A program made the translations under genes and the position numbers. A model generated the notes under the pieces. It saw only the letters and a program-made list of their open reading frames with translations. It did not search any database and was not told where the DNA came from. Positions 1-9,555 of a DNA stretch of 64,000 bases are shown here, piece after piece (the first letter of the stretch is position 1; each line of letters begins with the position of its first letter). Origin of the DNA: Rutstroemia sp. NJR-2017a BVV2 (Eukaryota; Ascomycota; Leotiomycetes; Helotiales; Rutstroemiaceae). Location of the stretch: contig NJPS01000022.1 of NCBI GenBank assembly GCA_002946415.1, positions 186,001 to 250,000 on the forward strand. Reading direction: 5' to 3'.

Positions 1-1348
1 CCGGGATTGTGATGGGTAGTAAGTGTATCAACATCTGAGCTGATTGTCATATGCTCATTTTAATTTAGTTGCACAACTTGGCCTAGCCAGCGGTCCTTTA
101 TTTGGTGGCTTGTTGACAGAATTTGCAACTTGGAGATGGTGTAGGTTTTCCACTTCCTTCCTTACTCTGGAAATTGGAACATACTAAATGTGCTAGGCTT
201 TTACCTCAATCTCCCCGTCGGTGGCGTGGTGGTTGCACTGATAATTCTCGTCCGCATTCCCCAACAACACCCGAGGCCTCCCCCCATGTCTGTCTTTCGC
301 TCACTACATACACACCTCGATCTTCTGGGCTTCGCTATTTTCGCTCCTGCTCTCATTATGCTACTACTTGCTTGTCAGTACGGCGGGACTACTTACGCTT
401 GGAGCGATTCTCGTATCATTGGCCTCTTTTGCGGCGCTGGAGCCATGTTCATCGTTTTCCTGGTATGGGATTACCATAAAGGCGATGAGGCCATGATTCC
501 AATGTCAATAGCCCGCATGAGGACCGTCTGGACGAGCTGTATGGTATATGGATTGATGATGAGTAACTTGTACCTCACTTCCTACTGGGTGCCAGTATAT
601 TTCCAAGGAGTCAAGGGTGTTTCACCGATTAAGAGTGGTATATATCTTTTGGCCATGATTGTAGCTCACGTCTTCGCCGCTATATCGTCAGGTCCCATTG
701 GTAAGAACGTCGTTCCCGGTGCAATGAGCTTGCTAATGCCTCAACAGTCAATATAGTGGGCTACACTATACCAGTAGCTCTCTTTGCTTCAGTCTTGTTG
801 TCAGTTGGTTGTGGTCTGTTTGGTACCTTCTCACCTAGCACTCCGGTGGGTAAATGGGTTGGGTACCAGATCCTGTATGGAGTTGGTCGTGGTCTTGGAA
901 TTCAAATGGTATGCTTGATATTCACCAACAAAAATCCTAGTGCGCACCTAATGACACTATTTCTCTCTACTAGCCAATCCTCTCGGTTCAAAAAACTGTA
1001 CTACCAAAACAAATACCTCTTGCCATGGCGCTCCTCACATTCAGCCAATCGTTTGGAGCAGCCTTATTCCTCAGTCTCGGAGAAACTATATACAGCAATA
1101 GTTTCGGAAATCTCATCCACGAATATGCACCTTCGGTCAACGTCACAGAAGTCACCGATGCGGGGGCCACTGGATTTCGAAGTTTTGTTTCGGGAGCAGA
1201 TCTCGAGGGTGTACTGATCGCTTATGCCAAGAGTATTGATCGCGTTTTTTATATGGCAGCAGGATTGGCAGCTAGCTGCTTCATTTTCGCATGGGGAATG
1301 GGATGGAAAGATTTGAGAAAGAAGAAGGCGGAGGTTTCAAAAGACTAG
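1..1348 (+). CDS. MFS drug/toxin efflux transporter, 5'-truncated
   Basis: Plasma-membrane proton antiporter of the fungal multidrug/mycotoxin DHA type, expected to export small hydrophobic compounds. The N-terminal part lies outside the window. Exons read as <1-18, 69-140, 197-700, 748-908 and 974-1348; all four introns (19-68, 141-196, 701-747, 909-973) have GT/AG ends and the frame stays open through every join, giving 375 residues. The motif GPLFGGLLTEFATWRWCFYL followed by NLPVGG is the typical motif C/TM5-TM6 signature of fungal 14-TM toxin pumps such as TOXA or aflT relatives. Many hydrophobic segments follow, and the protein ends with a short basic tail (KDLRKKKAEVSKD). The next gene, on the opposite strand and 3' to 3', is a bANK regulator, a pairing seen in specialised-metabolite clusters. 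The substrate cannot be read from sequence. The family call is firm; exon 1 is only 18 bp in the window. Confidence 0.85.
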
Positions 1349-2468
1349 AATTATCCCTTAACTGCGGTTAACGCATTTCTGCCTGGTCTACGAACAAGAC
1401 CATGATCATACAGAGGTTTATGGGAAGTGAAGCTTTCCTTAGGAGGGTTAGCCGGCCAGCAAGATCCATTATAGCTATTCTACTAATCAACAGGATGTAA
1501 TCAATTAGTCATTAGACAAACCCTCTGTTGGCCCAACGTATGCTTATACGTGACTACTATTGTGAGCTAACAGTGATACAATTCATTACAATTACCTGTT
1601 ACGCCGGTCAGCAAAAGATCTCGCCATTTTCGAAAGTTTGTTGTAATTCTACCCGCCGGGCAAATTAGACCGGTCAGCAGAATACCATCATAAGGTTTCG
1701 CCTCCTATCGGGCTGATAATCTACCCGAGCGGGCACTAGCGGGTAAGCATACATCTCTAGCTAGAGCTGGGGTACGGCTTGCGCTAAGGGTCCATGGTGG
1801 CATTGCCAAGCTGGGGAATCAGTGTTACTGTATGAACGCATTTCTCTGAGGTTGATGGATTTGTAGATCAGGTATAGAGTCTCCATTGCTCGCAGATCCT
1901 GAGGCTCTATAGCAATTTCGAAATACAGAAATCTTGGCTAGATCTAGGTTTAATCTGCTTCCGAACTAAATGCACGGAACTAATCCACTTTTGGACTAAA
2001 GTTGTTATGTCCAAAGTTTTTACACACTGTTCGAGCGAAAGATACTTGTAGATTGAGAGTCTCACGCCGCCAGAGAGCCTAGATTTGGATTCTTAGTATA
2101 GCGATTCGGAAAGGCGGGATTTGCGGAAATATAGTCCGTAGTTGCAGCAAAGCGTGAGACCTTTGAAAACCCATTGTCCTTTCCGTTACCTGTCGCCGGT
2201 CAACCGTCGTCCGTGTCATTGCTTTAATTTCCCGTTCACTGCGCAGCTGCGTTGTGTCTAGTACAAGAAGAATAGATTAATCTAACGACATCTTGAGGGT
2301 GGCTTCTCGGCAGAACAAGTCGAGTCTGGAACCACGGGTCTCTTCTACGAAAGGTTCGAACATGGAAGATAAGGTGAGGAGACGGGCATGGTGTAGTCGA
2401 GAAGGAAATATACCGAGGAGATGACCAAGGAGCGCTCCGTGTCGATCAGAATTAAATCCCTCCTTAAC
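1349..2468. other. Intergenic spacer between convergent MFS and bANK genes
   Basis: No coding region is supported here. Both neighbours end into this spacer, so it should hold two 3' ends. It contains repeated GC-rich words: CCGGTCAGCA at about 1604 and 1669, CTACCCG-CGGGCA at about 1650 and again at 1721, and a TTACCTGT...CGCCGGTCA block at about 1593 and 2186. Their role is unknown. Confidence 0.5.
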
Positions 2469-3661
2469 TTAAGCTCCAGCACTCGATCTCCGCGCGGCCA
2501 GGTTCATGTTTGCACCATACTCTAGCAACAACCGCACGCCATCCTCAAAATCATCGTCAATGGCCAAATGCAACGGCGTCTGTCCATTGAGGTCATAACC
2601 GTCAATGACCGCCCGCACGGCTGTCTGCTCTCCGTCCGGACGGTGGCTAAGTAGGACCTTCAGCAGCGAATCGCGCCGATGCACAACAGCCCAATGGATT
2701 GCGGAACGGTGAGAATGATCGACGCAACTCAAAAGTGCCCCGCTTGCCAGCAGAAGCGCGACCACGTCCTTATTTCCTCGAATGGTGGCACATATAAGTG
2801 GTGTCCGACCCTCGCTGTCCGGTAGATTGACGTTGTTTTCGGTGCTGTGCTGTAACAGCACGCGTACGATTCGATCGTGGCCTTTCTGCGCCGCTATGTG
2901 TAGTGGGCTGGACCAGCCCGTATCTGTTCTCTGGTTTTCTCCACCTCCTGCATTCTCTACCAGGTTTTGTTGCGTACCATACGGAGACAGCTCGTCAATA
3001 TGGTCACGGAGGAAAGTTTGTTCTGTCAGCATACTGCTCAGCGAGACTGTCGTCGTTGAGTCCAGCTCAAGAGGCGGACGGGAGCCATCAAGGTTGTTCA
3101 CATAGTTCACATCGCTAAAATCGATCGGCCCTAAGCATTTAAGGAGAGGGTCCGAGCAGAATCTAGGGGTGATGGAGGACTTTGTCGATGTGGGTTGAGA
3201 GGAGCTACTCATCGGCGGAAGCATGTTGGTAGCGGGTGTGCTGGAGGAGGTAGAAACAGTAGAGGCTGAGGATAAGGAGATAGGGACGTGGACAGAGCTG
3301 TCATTTGGCGTGAGTATCTCCTTAGATAAACTAAACGATGATGGTGGTGGCCGTGACAACGGTGTTGTCTCTATCGATGGCAATGGCACCTGCGAGTTTT
3401 GACTGCTGACACCTTTCCCGTCCCCGTTATCTCGATATCTCTCTGCATTTCCGAAATGAGAAGTTAGTCTCAAATTAGATAGTCTGATATAGAATATAGA
3501 ATATCGGACAGAGGAATCGTATCCCCAGCGCCGACGTCAAGATGAACATGCACCCCACTACCCTCATTGTTTTTATCACGGTTTGTTTTGGGGTCTGCTT
3601 CATACTTACGACGGAACCTGCGTTGGGCCAATTTATTCTGCTCACGACGGCGATTTATCAT
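2469..3661 (-). CDS. bZIP-basic-region plus ankyrin (bANK, TOXE-like) transcription regulator
   Basis: Two exons, 3661-3610 and 3442-2469, joined across a 167-bp intron (GTAAGT...TGCAG), give 341 residues. Residues 3-20 form a bZIP basic DNA-contact region (NRRREQNKLAQRRFRQR, NxxxQRxFR signature), but no leucine heptads follow. A Ser/Pro/Thr-rich stretch runs to about residue 190, then about four ankyrin repeats occupy 193-341 (SPLHIAAQKGHDRIVRVLLQ, GRTPLICATIRGNKDVVALL, GQTPLHLAIDDDFEDGVRLL). Basic region without zipper plus C-terminal ankyrins defines the bANK family, whose founder TOXE controls the HC-toxin cluster of Cochliobolus carbonum; apicidin-type clusters carry relatives. At 341 residues it is shorter than TOXE. 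Likely a nuclear activator of neighbouring metabolite genes (inference). The start is the first ATG before the basic region; an extra upstream exon is possible. Confidence 0.8.
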
Positions 3662-4324
3662 ACTTGTATTGTATAATGTTGGTGGAAGAAACTCGGAAGA
3701 TTGAGAGTCAATCGGGAGCAGGACTGGTTGTAATTATATATATCTTTCAATATAAGATATAAAATAACTATAGGATATAAATAGAAGATAAAAGGACTTT
3801 ATTTATAGAGATCAAGACTGTTTAAAAATGAATAGATTGCAATTGAGAATTGATATTTAAAGAAAAACTCGATTAATAAGCAGGTTGGTTTCACGTTGGT
3901 GCCTTGGGCCAGGGGAGCGCGCTCTCGTCTCCTTCCAAATCACCATCGCGACGGTAATATGGGCAAAGCATCCAACTAAGCGCAAGGCGTGCCTCCTGTC
4001 TCGCCTAGATCATACTGCGCTCTTGCAGATCATCGTGCTCGTGGACGACTCTCGATGGAAAAATTTCTAGGGCTGCGAACTTACCCATGGGTGGGTTATG
4101 ATGACTGATGGGTACCCATTGGGTGGGTTGGAGGATAAGAAAAGGCGCTATGCCAACAGATCATCGGTGTCGTTCTCTAATTCATCATCAACGAAGGTCA
4201 TTTCTACTCGATGTGTCTGAGTCGCGGCGAAACAGATGCCTTGGTCGGGGTGTTCACAAGTTAATTGTTTTGGTCAGCGCTACTATACAGTGCACATATT
4301 CCTCAGACGTACAGCAAGAGATCC
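3662..4324. other. AT-rich upstream region of the bANK gene
   Basis: Bases about 3730-3870 are strongly AT-rich, with runs such as TATATATA and ATAAAATAA, directly upstream of the regulator (minus strand). This is the likely promoter. The rest up to the HET remnant shows only short unsupported reading frames. Confidence 0.4.
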
Positions 4325-5093
4325 TTAGGATCGTTTTCCCATTCGAAATTTATATATCGCTTTCGAGGCTCCCTCAATCTTCACTCCTCTCAGGGCGGCG
4401 GCATCAATTCCCGTGGCCTAGGATAAGTCGTCAATGAGCTCTTCCTTTGTGCTTATTCTCTGCCACTCGCCAGAGTAAAACACCACTTTCTTAGGAGCGA
4501 TGAGTTCCTGTAGAGTCCAGCTGCGAGAAAATATTGGCTTCTAAAGATGGCTGAAGTCGAATTTGGCGCTGCAGAGAAGAGTTCGATTCCCTCGTCGAAT
4601 CTATCGCCGACCGGAGGAGAGATGGGACGGGATGACTCAGGACAGCAAGATGGGAGCGAAGTAGATTCGGGCCAGTGCCTGAACATGGGAGTCCCGGGTT
4701 GGGAAAGGGGAGTCCCAGGACTCCAGGCTGGGCTCTCGCATTCTAGGGGATGAGTCTCGGGAGCAATCGAAATGTCACTTAGGTACGCGTAACAGATCCC
4801 GGCCTGCTGATACCATTTAAACATGGAATTAATGCTCTCGGAAAACTCGGCGCTACTCGTCTTGTCGATACAGCATGTATCGACCCATGTGTACTCGTAG
4901 CCGTCTTTGGCCGCCTGGAGACAGCAGGCTGTGATCTTGGCGTAGCCAGGCTTGGTGCTTGACTCTGGGTATGCAAGCTCTTGCAAGGTGACCTCTCCAG
5001 CTTGCCATCTATGCGACAGAATGGCATAAGAAGGGGTTGGAAGAACTCTGTGATCTCAAAGGTCCCATCGGATAGAAGGCGAAGTAACCTCAT
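4325..5093 (-). pseudogene. Decayed HET (heterokaryon incompatibility) domain gene, HET-D/E/R type
   Basis: HET proteins trigger cell death when incompatible hyphae fuse. Three reading frames in succession match consecutive blocks of one HET domain. It begins MRLLRLLSDGTFEITEFF (from 5093), then continues one frame away as YAILSHRWQAGEVTLQEL, followed by YTWVDTCCIDK and INSMFKWYQQAGICYAYLSD. After the break near 4520 the match resumes in a third frame as GWTLQELIAPKKVVFYSGEW. A TAG at 4418-4420 interrupts it, then ATGIDAAALRGV follows. Frame changes fall near 5040 and 4522. The region beyond, which should complete the domain, is no longer recognisable, and no NACHT or WD-repeat part is visible. 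The longest open piece (4453-4986) should not be annotated as a functional protein. Two indels plus stops make decay much more likely than sequencing error. Confidence 0.8.
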
Positions 5094-6138
5094 CGTGTTT
5101 GGATAATCTATATTCAATCGGAGACAGAGCATAAGGCCAGGGTTAGCCAACGTCAAGCCTGCGTAACAAGATTAGTGGCTTGTGTTGTCAGGCCTGAATG
5201 GCGGCGTGTACTGTACCACCCAACAAGCCACGGTGGCTTTCGGCGTCCTATAATTTTCGGTGATCATGTACCTTCTCTACTTCTAACCCCAAATATCTAC
5301 CTCGACTATCATTTTTGAGGGATAAATTTGACGGAGGGACTGTACAGTGGCGGCTCCTGGTGCGAGCTGGTCATGGTGGGGCAACATAGAATTGCCCAGG
5401 CCGTTCTCCTCAGAGATTGTCATCTGGCAAACTTCAAAGTTGAGGAAGGATCCTGGATTCTGAAGGAAGGAAAGGAAAGAATCTTCATTTTTCGCTTCTG
5501 GGTGGGATTTGTTGATTGTACTGGCGCGAGTGCAACTGCTATTCACGATCTCGATAACTGAAGTGGGTTGTTCCACGGAACCATTGCAAAGTTCCACGTA
5601 GAGAACACGGTGAAACGAAGCAGATAGCGAGATTGCGGGACGTTCCAGCCGAAGTGCAAATGACCATGAATTTTGAACCTACTACTATGGTCTAGCTTGA
5701 TTAATTGTGAATGTTGTTGTTGTGTCAGACGTGTAAAGTGTATACGGTTAGGACCCGGGAGAGCGCATACATATCAGTGAATTATGTCGGTTTCTCACGA
5801 GTGTACAGCATCGGTAGAGCATATTTCAGCTTCATACAGAGCAGCCCTCGTGTTGCATCATGACTACATACTCGAACACAGCTTTCAGACTGTCAAGACA
5901 CGTCATTCTGCCAGTATGTCCCGAAGAATGGAACAGATTCGAGCATGTACACCGTTCGCGACGAAACCGAATTGTTCTCATGATATCGTACACTGGTACT
6001 GTGCAGAGTATATAAATCTGAGTTCTTCCTGGGACTTCAGAACTCTTTCAATCACCTACCATCATCTTCGTCTCCATCTTCCTCATTCTCAAGACTCATA
6101 TACCTTCAAATCGTACATCACATCACCACCCCTTCAGA
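5094..6138. other. Intergenic, with HsbA promoter at its right end
   Basis: A 104-codon minus-strand frame at 5283-5597 has no recognisable domain and is not called. The last few hundred bases are upstream of the HsbA gene and include its TATA box and a pyrimidine/CATC-rich leader. Confidence 0.4.
6009..6017 (+). promoter_or_regulatory. TATA box of the HsbA-type gene
   Basis: TATATAAAT lies 122 bp upstream of the start codon, followed by a C/T-rich leader. That is a normal spacing for a strongly expressed fungal gene with a leader of about 90 nt. Confidence 0.55.
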
Positions 6139-6985
6139 ATGAAGTTCGCCAAGGTCATCGCCGCAGTCGCGTTTTCCGCTTCTCTTGCCATGTCAACTCT
6201 CACCGCGTCGCAAATAGTCACAGATATCAAGACCGTCACAACGCTGTCGCAAAACTTACAAGATTCGGCAAATTCGATCTCGGCTGTAGATGTTCCTCTT
6301 TTCCAAGTAGCCTCAGGGAATATCACTGTATGTGTGAATAGATTTCTGTGAGCTTTTTATTTGAAGCATTTTCTAACTTTGCTTAGCAAGTCGTCAAAGG
6401 TTTTGCCCAAATCACCACGACTGTATCAACTGCTTTCAGTCAACTCTCTGTAAGTCGAATACAAAGCATATCCATTTTTCAATCCGATAACATTCATTGC
6501 TAATGACGAATCCGGGAACTGCTAGGGTACTAGTCCTTTCAGTCTTCAGTCAGATCAAGTAGCCATCCTCAATACTTTTACAATTGTGAGTTTTATTACA
6601 GGCCTAGCCACTTATCCATCGACATCTAGCCATTCATAACTGACCTGTATTGTATGTATAGTTTGTCCAAGTTCACCAGCAACTTCTGAATATCGTAATC
6701 GGCAAAGCTGGACTCATAAGGAGTGTACCACTTGCGGGGCCCGCAGTAGCAAATGCAGTGAGCGCTCTCGAAGACGTGGTTGATGTAAGTAACTTACTAT
6801 TCTCATTTCCTGAATGTAATTTATGAGTTTCTAAGGGTTACATATCGCTTATATGAATTGGAATTCTACAGAGATGTGCTCTCGGCTTGGTTGCCTTGTG
6901 TCCAGCCAAGGCATCAGATTTGACCTCACAGAAAAATACATTGGATATCACACTCAAGGCTACCATAACCGTCTATCGTGGGTAA
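6139..6985 (+). CDS. Secreted hydrophobic surface-binding protein A (HsbA) family
   Basis: HsbA proteins are small secreted proteins; the founder in Aspergillus oryzae binds hydrophobic surfaces and recruits cutinase-type enzymes, and relatives are cell-wall galactomannoproteins. Five exons, 6139-6327, 6387-6449, 6526-6585, 6662-6784 and 6872-6985, every exon a whole number of codons, give 182 residues, the usual family length. Residues 1-23 are a signal peptide (MKFAKVIAAVAFSASLAMST...). The mature protein shows the family pattern of amphipathic helices: DIKTVTTLSQNLQDSANSI, then VVKGFAQITTTVSTAFSQLS, and a C-terminal Cys pair (RCALGLVALCPAK). All introns have GT/AG ends and phase 0, a consistent architecture. 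Secreted, probably wall- or surface-associated. A decayed second copy lies at 25.7 kb. Confidence 0.8.
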
Positions 6986-7797
6986 TTAACAGCAGTACAT
7001 CGGTCACATAGGAGATGCTATACACCTGATTCTAGGTTGGGAATTTTGTCTCTCTTGTGTGTCCGAGGTCTCCTTGAGTTTGGATGGGAAAGAGAATTCC
7101 TTGAACTTCACCTTCGAGTGAATAAAGGAGGGGTAGAGTCTGTTGGACAGGAAATTTTACATCTTTTTATAACTCGTTACCCTAGATATCTTCGTGGACA
7201 CATTCATCATATATTCACAGCAAATCAGGCAACCAAACCATCGCAATCATGCACTGGGAGATATATCTGTTTACGTCTTCGCTTCCATTGTGCTTCTGAT
7301 GCTTGCTGTCGCATTTTTGTGATTCTCATTCTTTTTTGTTTATGCTAGAATCTTCTCTGTCGGTGAGGAGGCCTGAAGGTTGGTAGCTAGATAACTCGGT
7401 ATCGAAACCCCAAGATGAGTAGATCTCCGCGACAGCGATCAATACCGTGCTCAGCAACAGCATATAATCCTTTGTAGACAAAGAGTAGTCATAGATGGGT
7501 TAACACGATTCTTTCAGTACTTAAAAGCAAAGAACAATAAGTTGGATCAGCGGGTAGATAAACAAAGCCCAAATTACAAAGAAATTTCCAACTTGGAAAC
7601 AACAGTCTAATAGGTCGAAATAATTCCCCATATCAGAAGTAATATTCGACACTTATCCCTCCTTGTCCCGTTCTCATCCTGCATTAGTAGTCAAACGAAC
7701 TAACCAACCCCTATCCCAATTCTCGGCAAACTTGACCCCACCTAACCACACATCATACACCACACAGCAGAGAGCACCTCCACAAACATCCCAAAAT
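6986..7797. other. Intergenic, no supported gene
   Basis: Short frames only. The right end (about 7660-7797) is C/A-rich and looks like a leader for the small membrane protein that follows. Confidence 0.4.
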
Positions 7798-8184
7798 ATG
7801 GCTCCAACAATTCTGAAGGCCATAAAGTTAACTCTAATAATCTCCTTGATTTTGCTACCAGGCATCATTATTTACAACGAGCCACGCCCATCTGAGCAGC
7901 CACCCATCATTCTCTTCCTTGATGAACTGTGGTGCTACCTTGTGATCCTTGCTCTCTGCGTTATCTTTCAAGGACTACAAATGCTATACGCTATGTTCCG
8001 CAGTCGCGACGCCGCTCGATTTCAAGGTTCACTCCAACGAGCCCGAGATTTCGAGCAGCAGGGCCGCGGAATCGAGATCGGAGATGTGGAAGCCGGTGCT
8101 CAGTTACCTGAGCTTGTAGCTTTCCAGCTCGAGGTGCTTAGCGATGCGGAGCGTCGACTAATAAGAGCACTAGGACTGGAGTAA
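7798..8184 (+). CDS. Small two-TM membrane protein, unknown function
   Basis: I do not recognise the family. The 128-residue single-exon frame starts at an ATG in good fungal context (CAAAATATGGCT) after a C/A-rich leader; an in-frame TTG further upstream extends the open frame but is not a plausible start. Two hydrophobic segments at about 9-26 (KLTLIISLILLPGIIIY) and 44-67 (LWCYLVILALCVIFQGLQML) are followed by a charged cytosolic-type tail. The tail contains RARDFEQQGRGIEIGDVEAG and a predicted amphipathic end (LSDAERRLIRALGLE). The ordered hydrophobic-then-charged layout favours a real gene over a chance frame. Homologues would settle it. Confidence 0.5.
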   Translation: MAPTILKAIKLTLIISLILLPGIIIYNEPRPSEQPPIILFLDELWCYLVILALCVIFQGLQMLYAMFRSRDAARFQGSLQRARDFEQQGRGIEIGDVEAGAQLPELVAFQLEVLSDAERRLIRALGLE

Positions 8185-9363
8185 AGGCTGGTGTGTAGTG
8201 AATCCAGTATGAGGTGGAGTGTGCATGTGATGACTTTTCACCGTTACAGGTGCTGCGCGCAATTGAATAGTGGAAATTTCTATCAAAAACAACCAACCTT
8301 CCATACTAACCAATACAGCATATTAATAACTGCAATAACGTTGCTTTCTCATATAATAACATCACTAACCACAAAACTAAACCAAGTCTATTTAATCCTG
8401 AACAATCTCTCTATCTCTAAATCCTAAAGCACCATATAACCCACCCATGGTCCCGACTCTTCTCTTTACACTTCACAGTCCAGTCACACTTTAAAGTCTC
8501 ACTCCAACCACACTTCAAACTCCCCATATTTAGTCAGTGACTAAAAGCCACACATTAATCCAACTCAACGCAACGACAAGCAACAAGTGGGGCAAAAATA
8601 CCACATCAATCGTGATGCTCTGCTTCTTTGTGATCTTCGTCGCCGTGGGCTTCGTCACTCTATTCATAACAGGCTGTCAGTGATGGGGCCCATGGGGGAG
8701 GCGAACCGCTCAGGGAGGGCAGCCTGGACAGCCTGGACGGGTGCATCGCGTGCGGGAGGCATCTGCGCGTATTGCAATCCAGTTGAGGAACGTCAGGACG
8801 GGAGTGTAGTTTTTGGATGCGGGAAGGTAGTCAGTGCGTGCTACTGACCGAGCGATACCTTCATATTGGGGGAGAGAACATGGAATAGCATTGCTTAAGG
8901 CAAGTAGAAGAACAATTTTAAATAAAAACGCGTTGAGATTTCATTATACGATATAGATTCCAAATTTATGTGATAGGATCCCTGCAGAAGAGGGAGTGAA
9001 TGCGAGATGGATATTGAGAATATGTGTATAAACGAGAATAAATGAAGCGGGTGGAAACACATATCAAATAAAATATGAGGTGCTAACTACATTCGCAGCA
9101 AGAACAAGACATGGGGAGAATTGTCTTCTTCGCAAAAAAAGACTGGCTCCAAGAAAGACATTATTACAACCACAACAATGAAAATTCCTTAGACGCGAAA
9201 GACCACTCGAATTGTCCAACTGCGAACAACATCCAGCCTCAATCATGATAAATCCTGCAGCGCAAAGACCCACCATGTTGTTCTCTTCTCTTTCATCTAC
9301 ATTCACATCTCGATTCCCAATGCGTTCCCTTCTCCACTCTGCTTCAACAAACCCACGTCCACC
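8185..9363. other. Intergenic with a 22-codon hydrophobic mini-frame
   Basis: At 8615-8683 a frame encodes MLCFFVIFVAVGFVTLFITG plus CQ, a perfect single transmembrane segment. It could be the first exon of a tiny membrane protein resembling the one at 9364, but no convincing splice partner was found. The rest shows no supported gene. Confidence 0.3.
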
Positions 9364-9555
9364 ATGAAACACTCCACCGCAGCAATCATCGCTCTAGCAA
9401 CATTCTGCGTCGTTGCCCCAACCGTATTCTTCATTATATGGAGGAGATCATCATGCTGGCCTGCAGCAGCAGATGAAGAGACGGTGATGCCCACTAGGCT
9501 AGAGGAATCAAGCAGGTATGGGAGCGGTGAATTGGTGGTGGGTAGACGAGAATAG
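9364..9555 (+). CDS. Possible 63-residue single-TM peptide
   Basis: The ATG follows CCACGTCCACC, a good initiation context, after a leader rich in C and T. Residues about 5-26 form a transmembrane or signal segment (AAIIALATFCVVAPTVFFII) followed by a basic stop-transfer RR, then a short hydrophilic tail ending RYGSGELVVGRRE. The family is unrecognised. Short length makes a chance frame quite possible. Confidence 0.35.
   Translation: MKHSTAAIIALATFCVVAPTVFFIIWRRSSCWPAAADEETVMPTRLEESSRYGSGELVVGRRE

Noticed and set aside
5283..5597. 104-codon minus-strand frame upstream of the HET relic
   Set aside because: No domain and no in-frame link to the HET sequence; could be part of the relic but cannot be supported.
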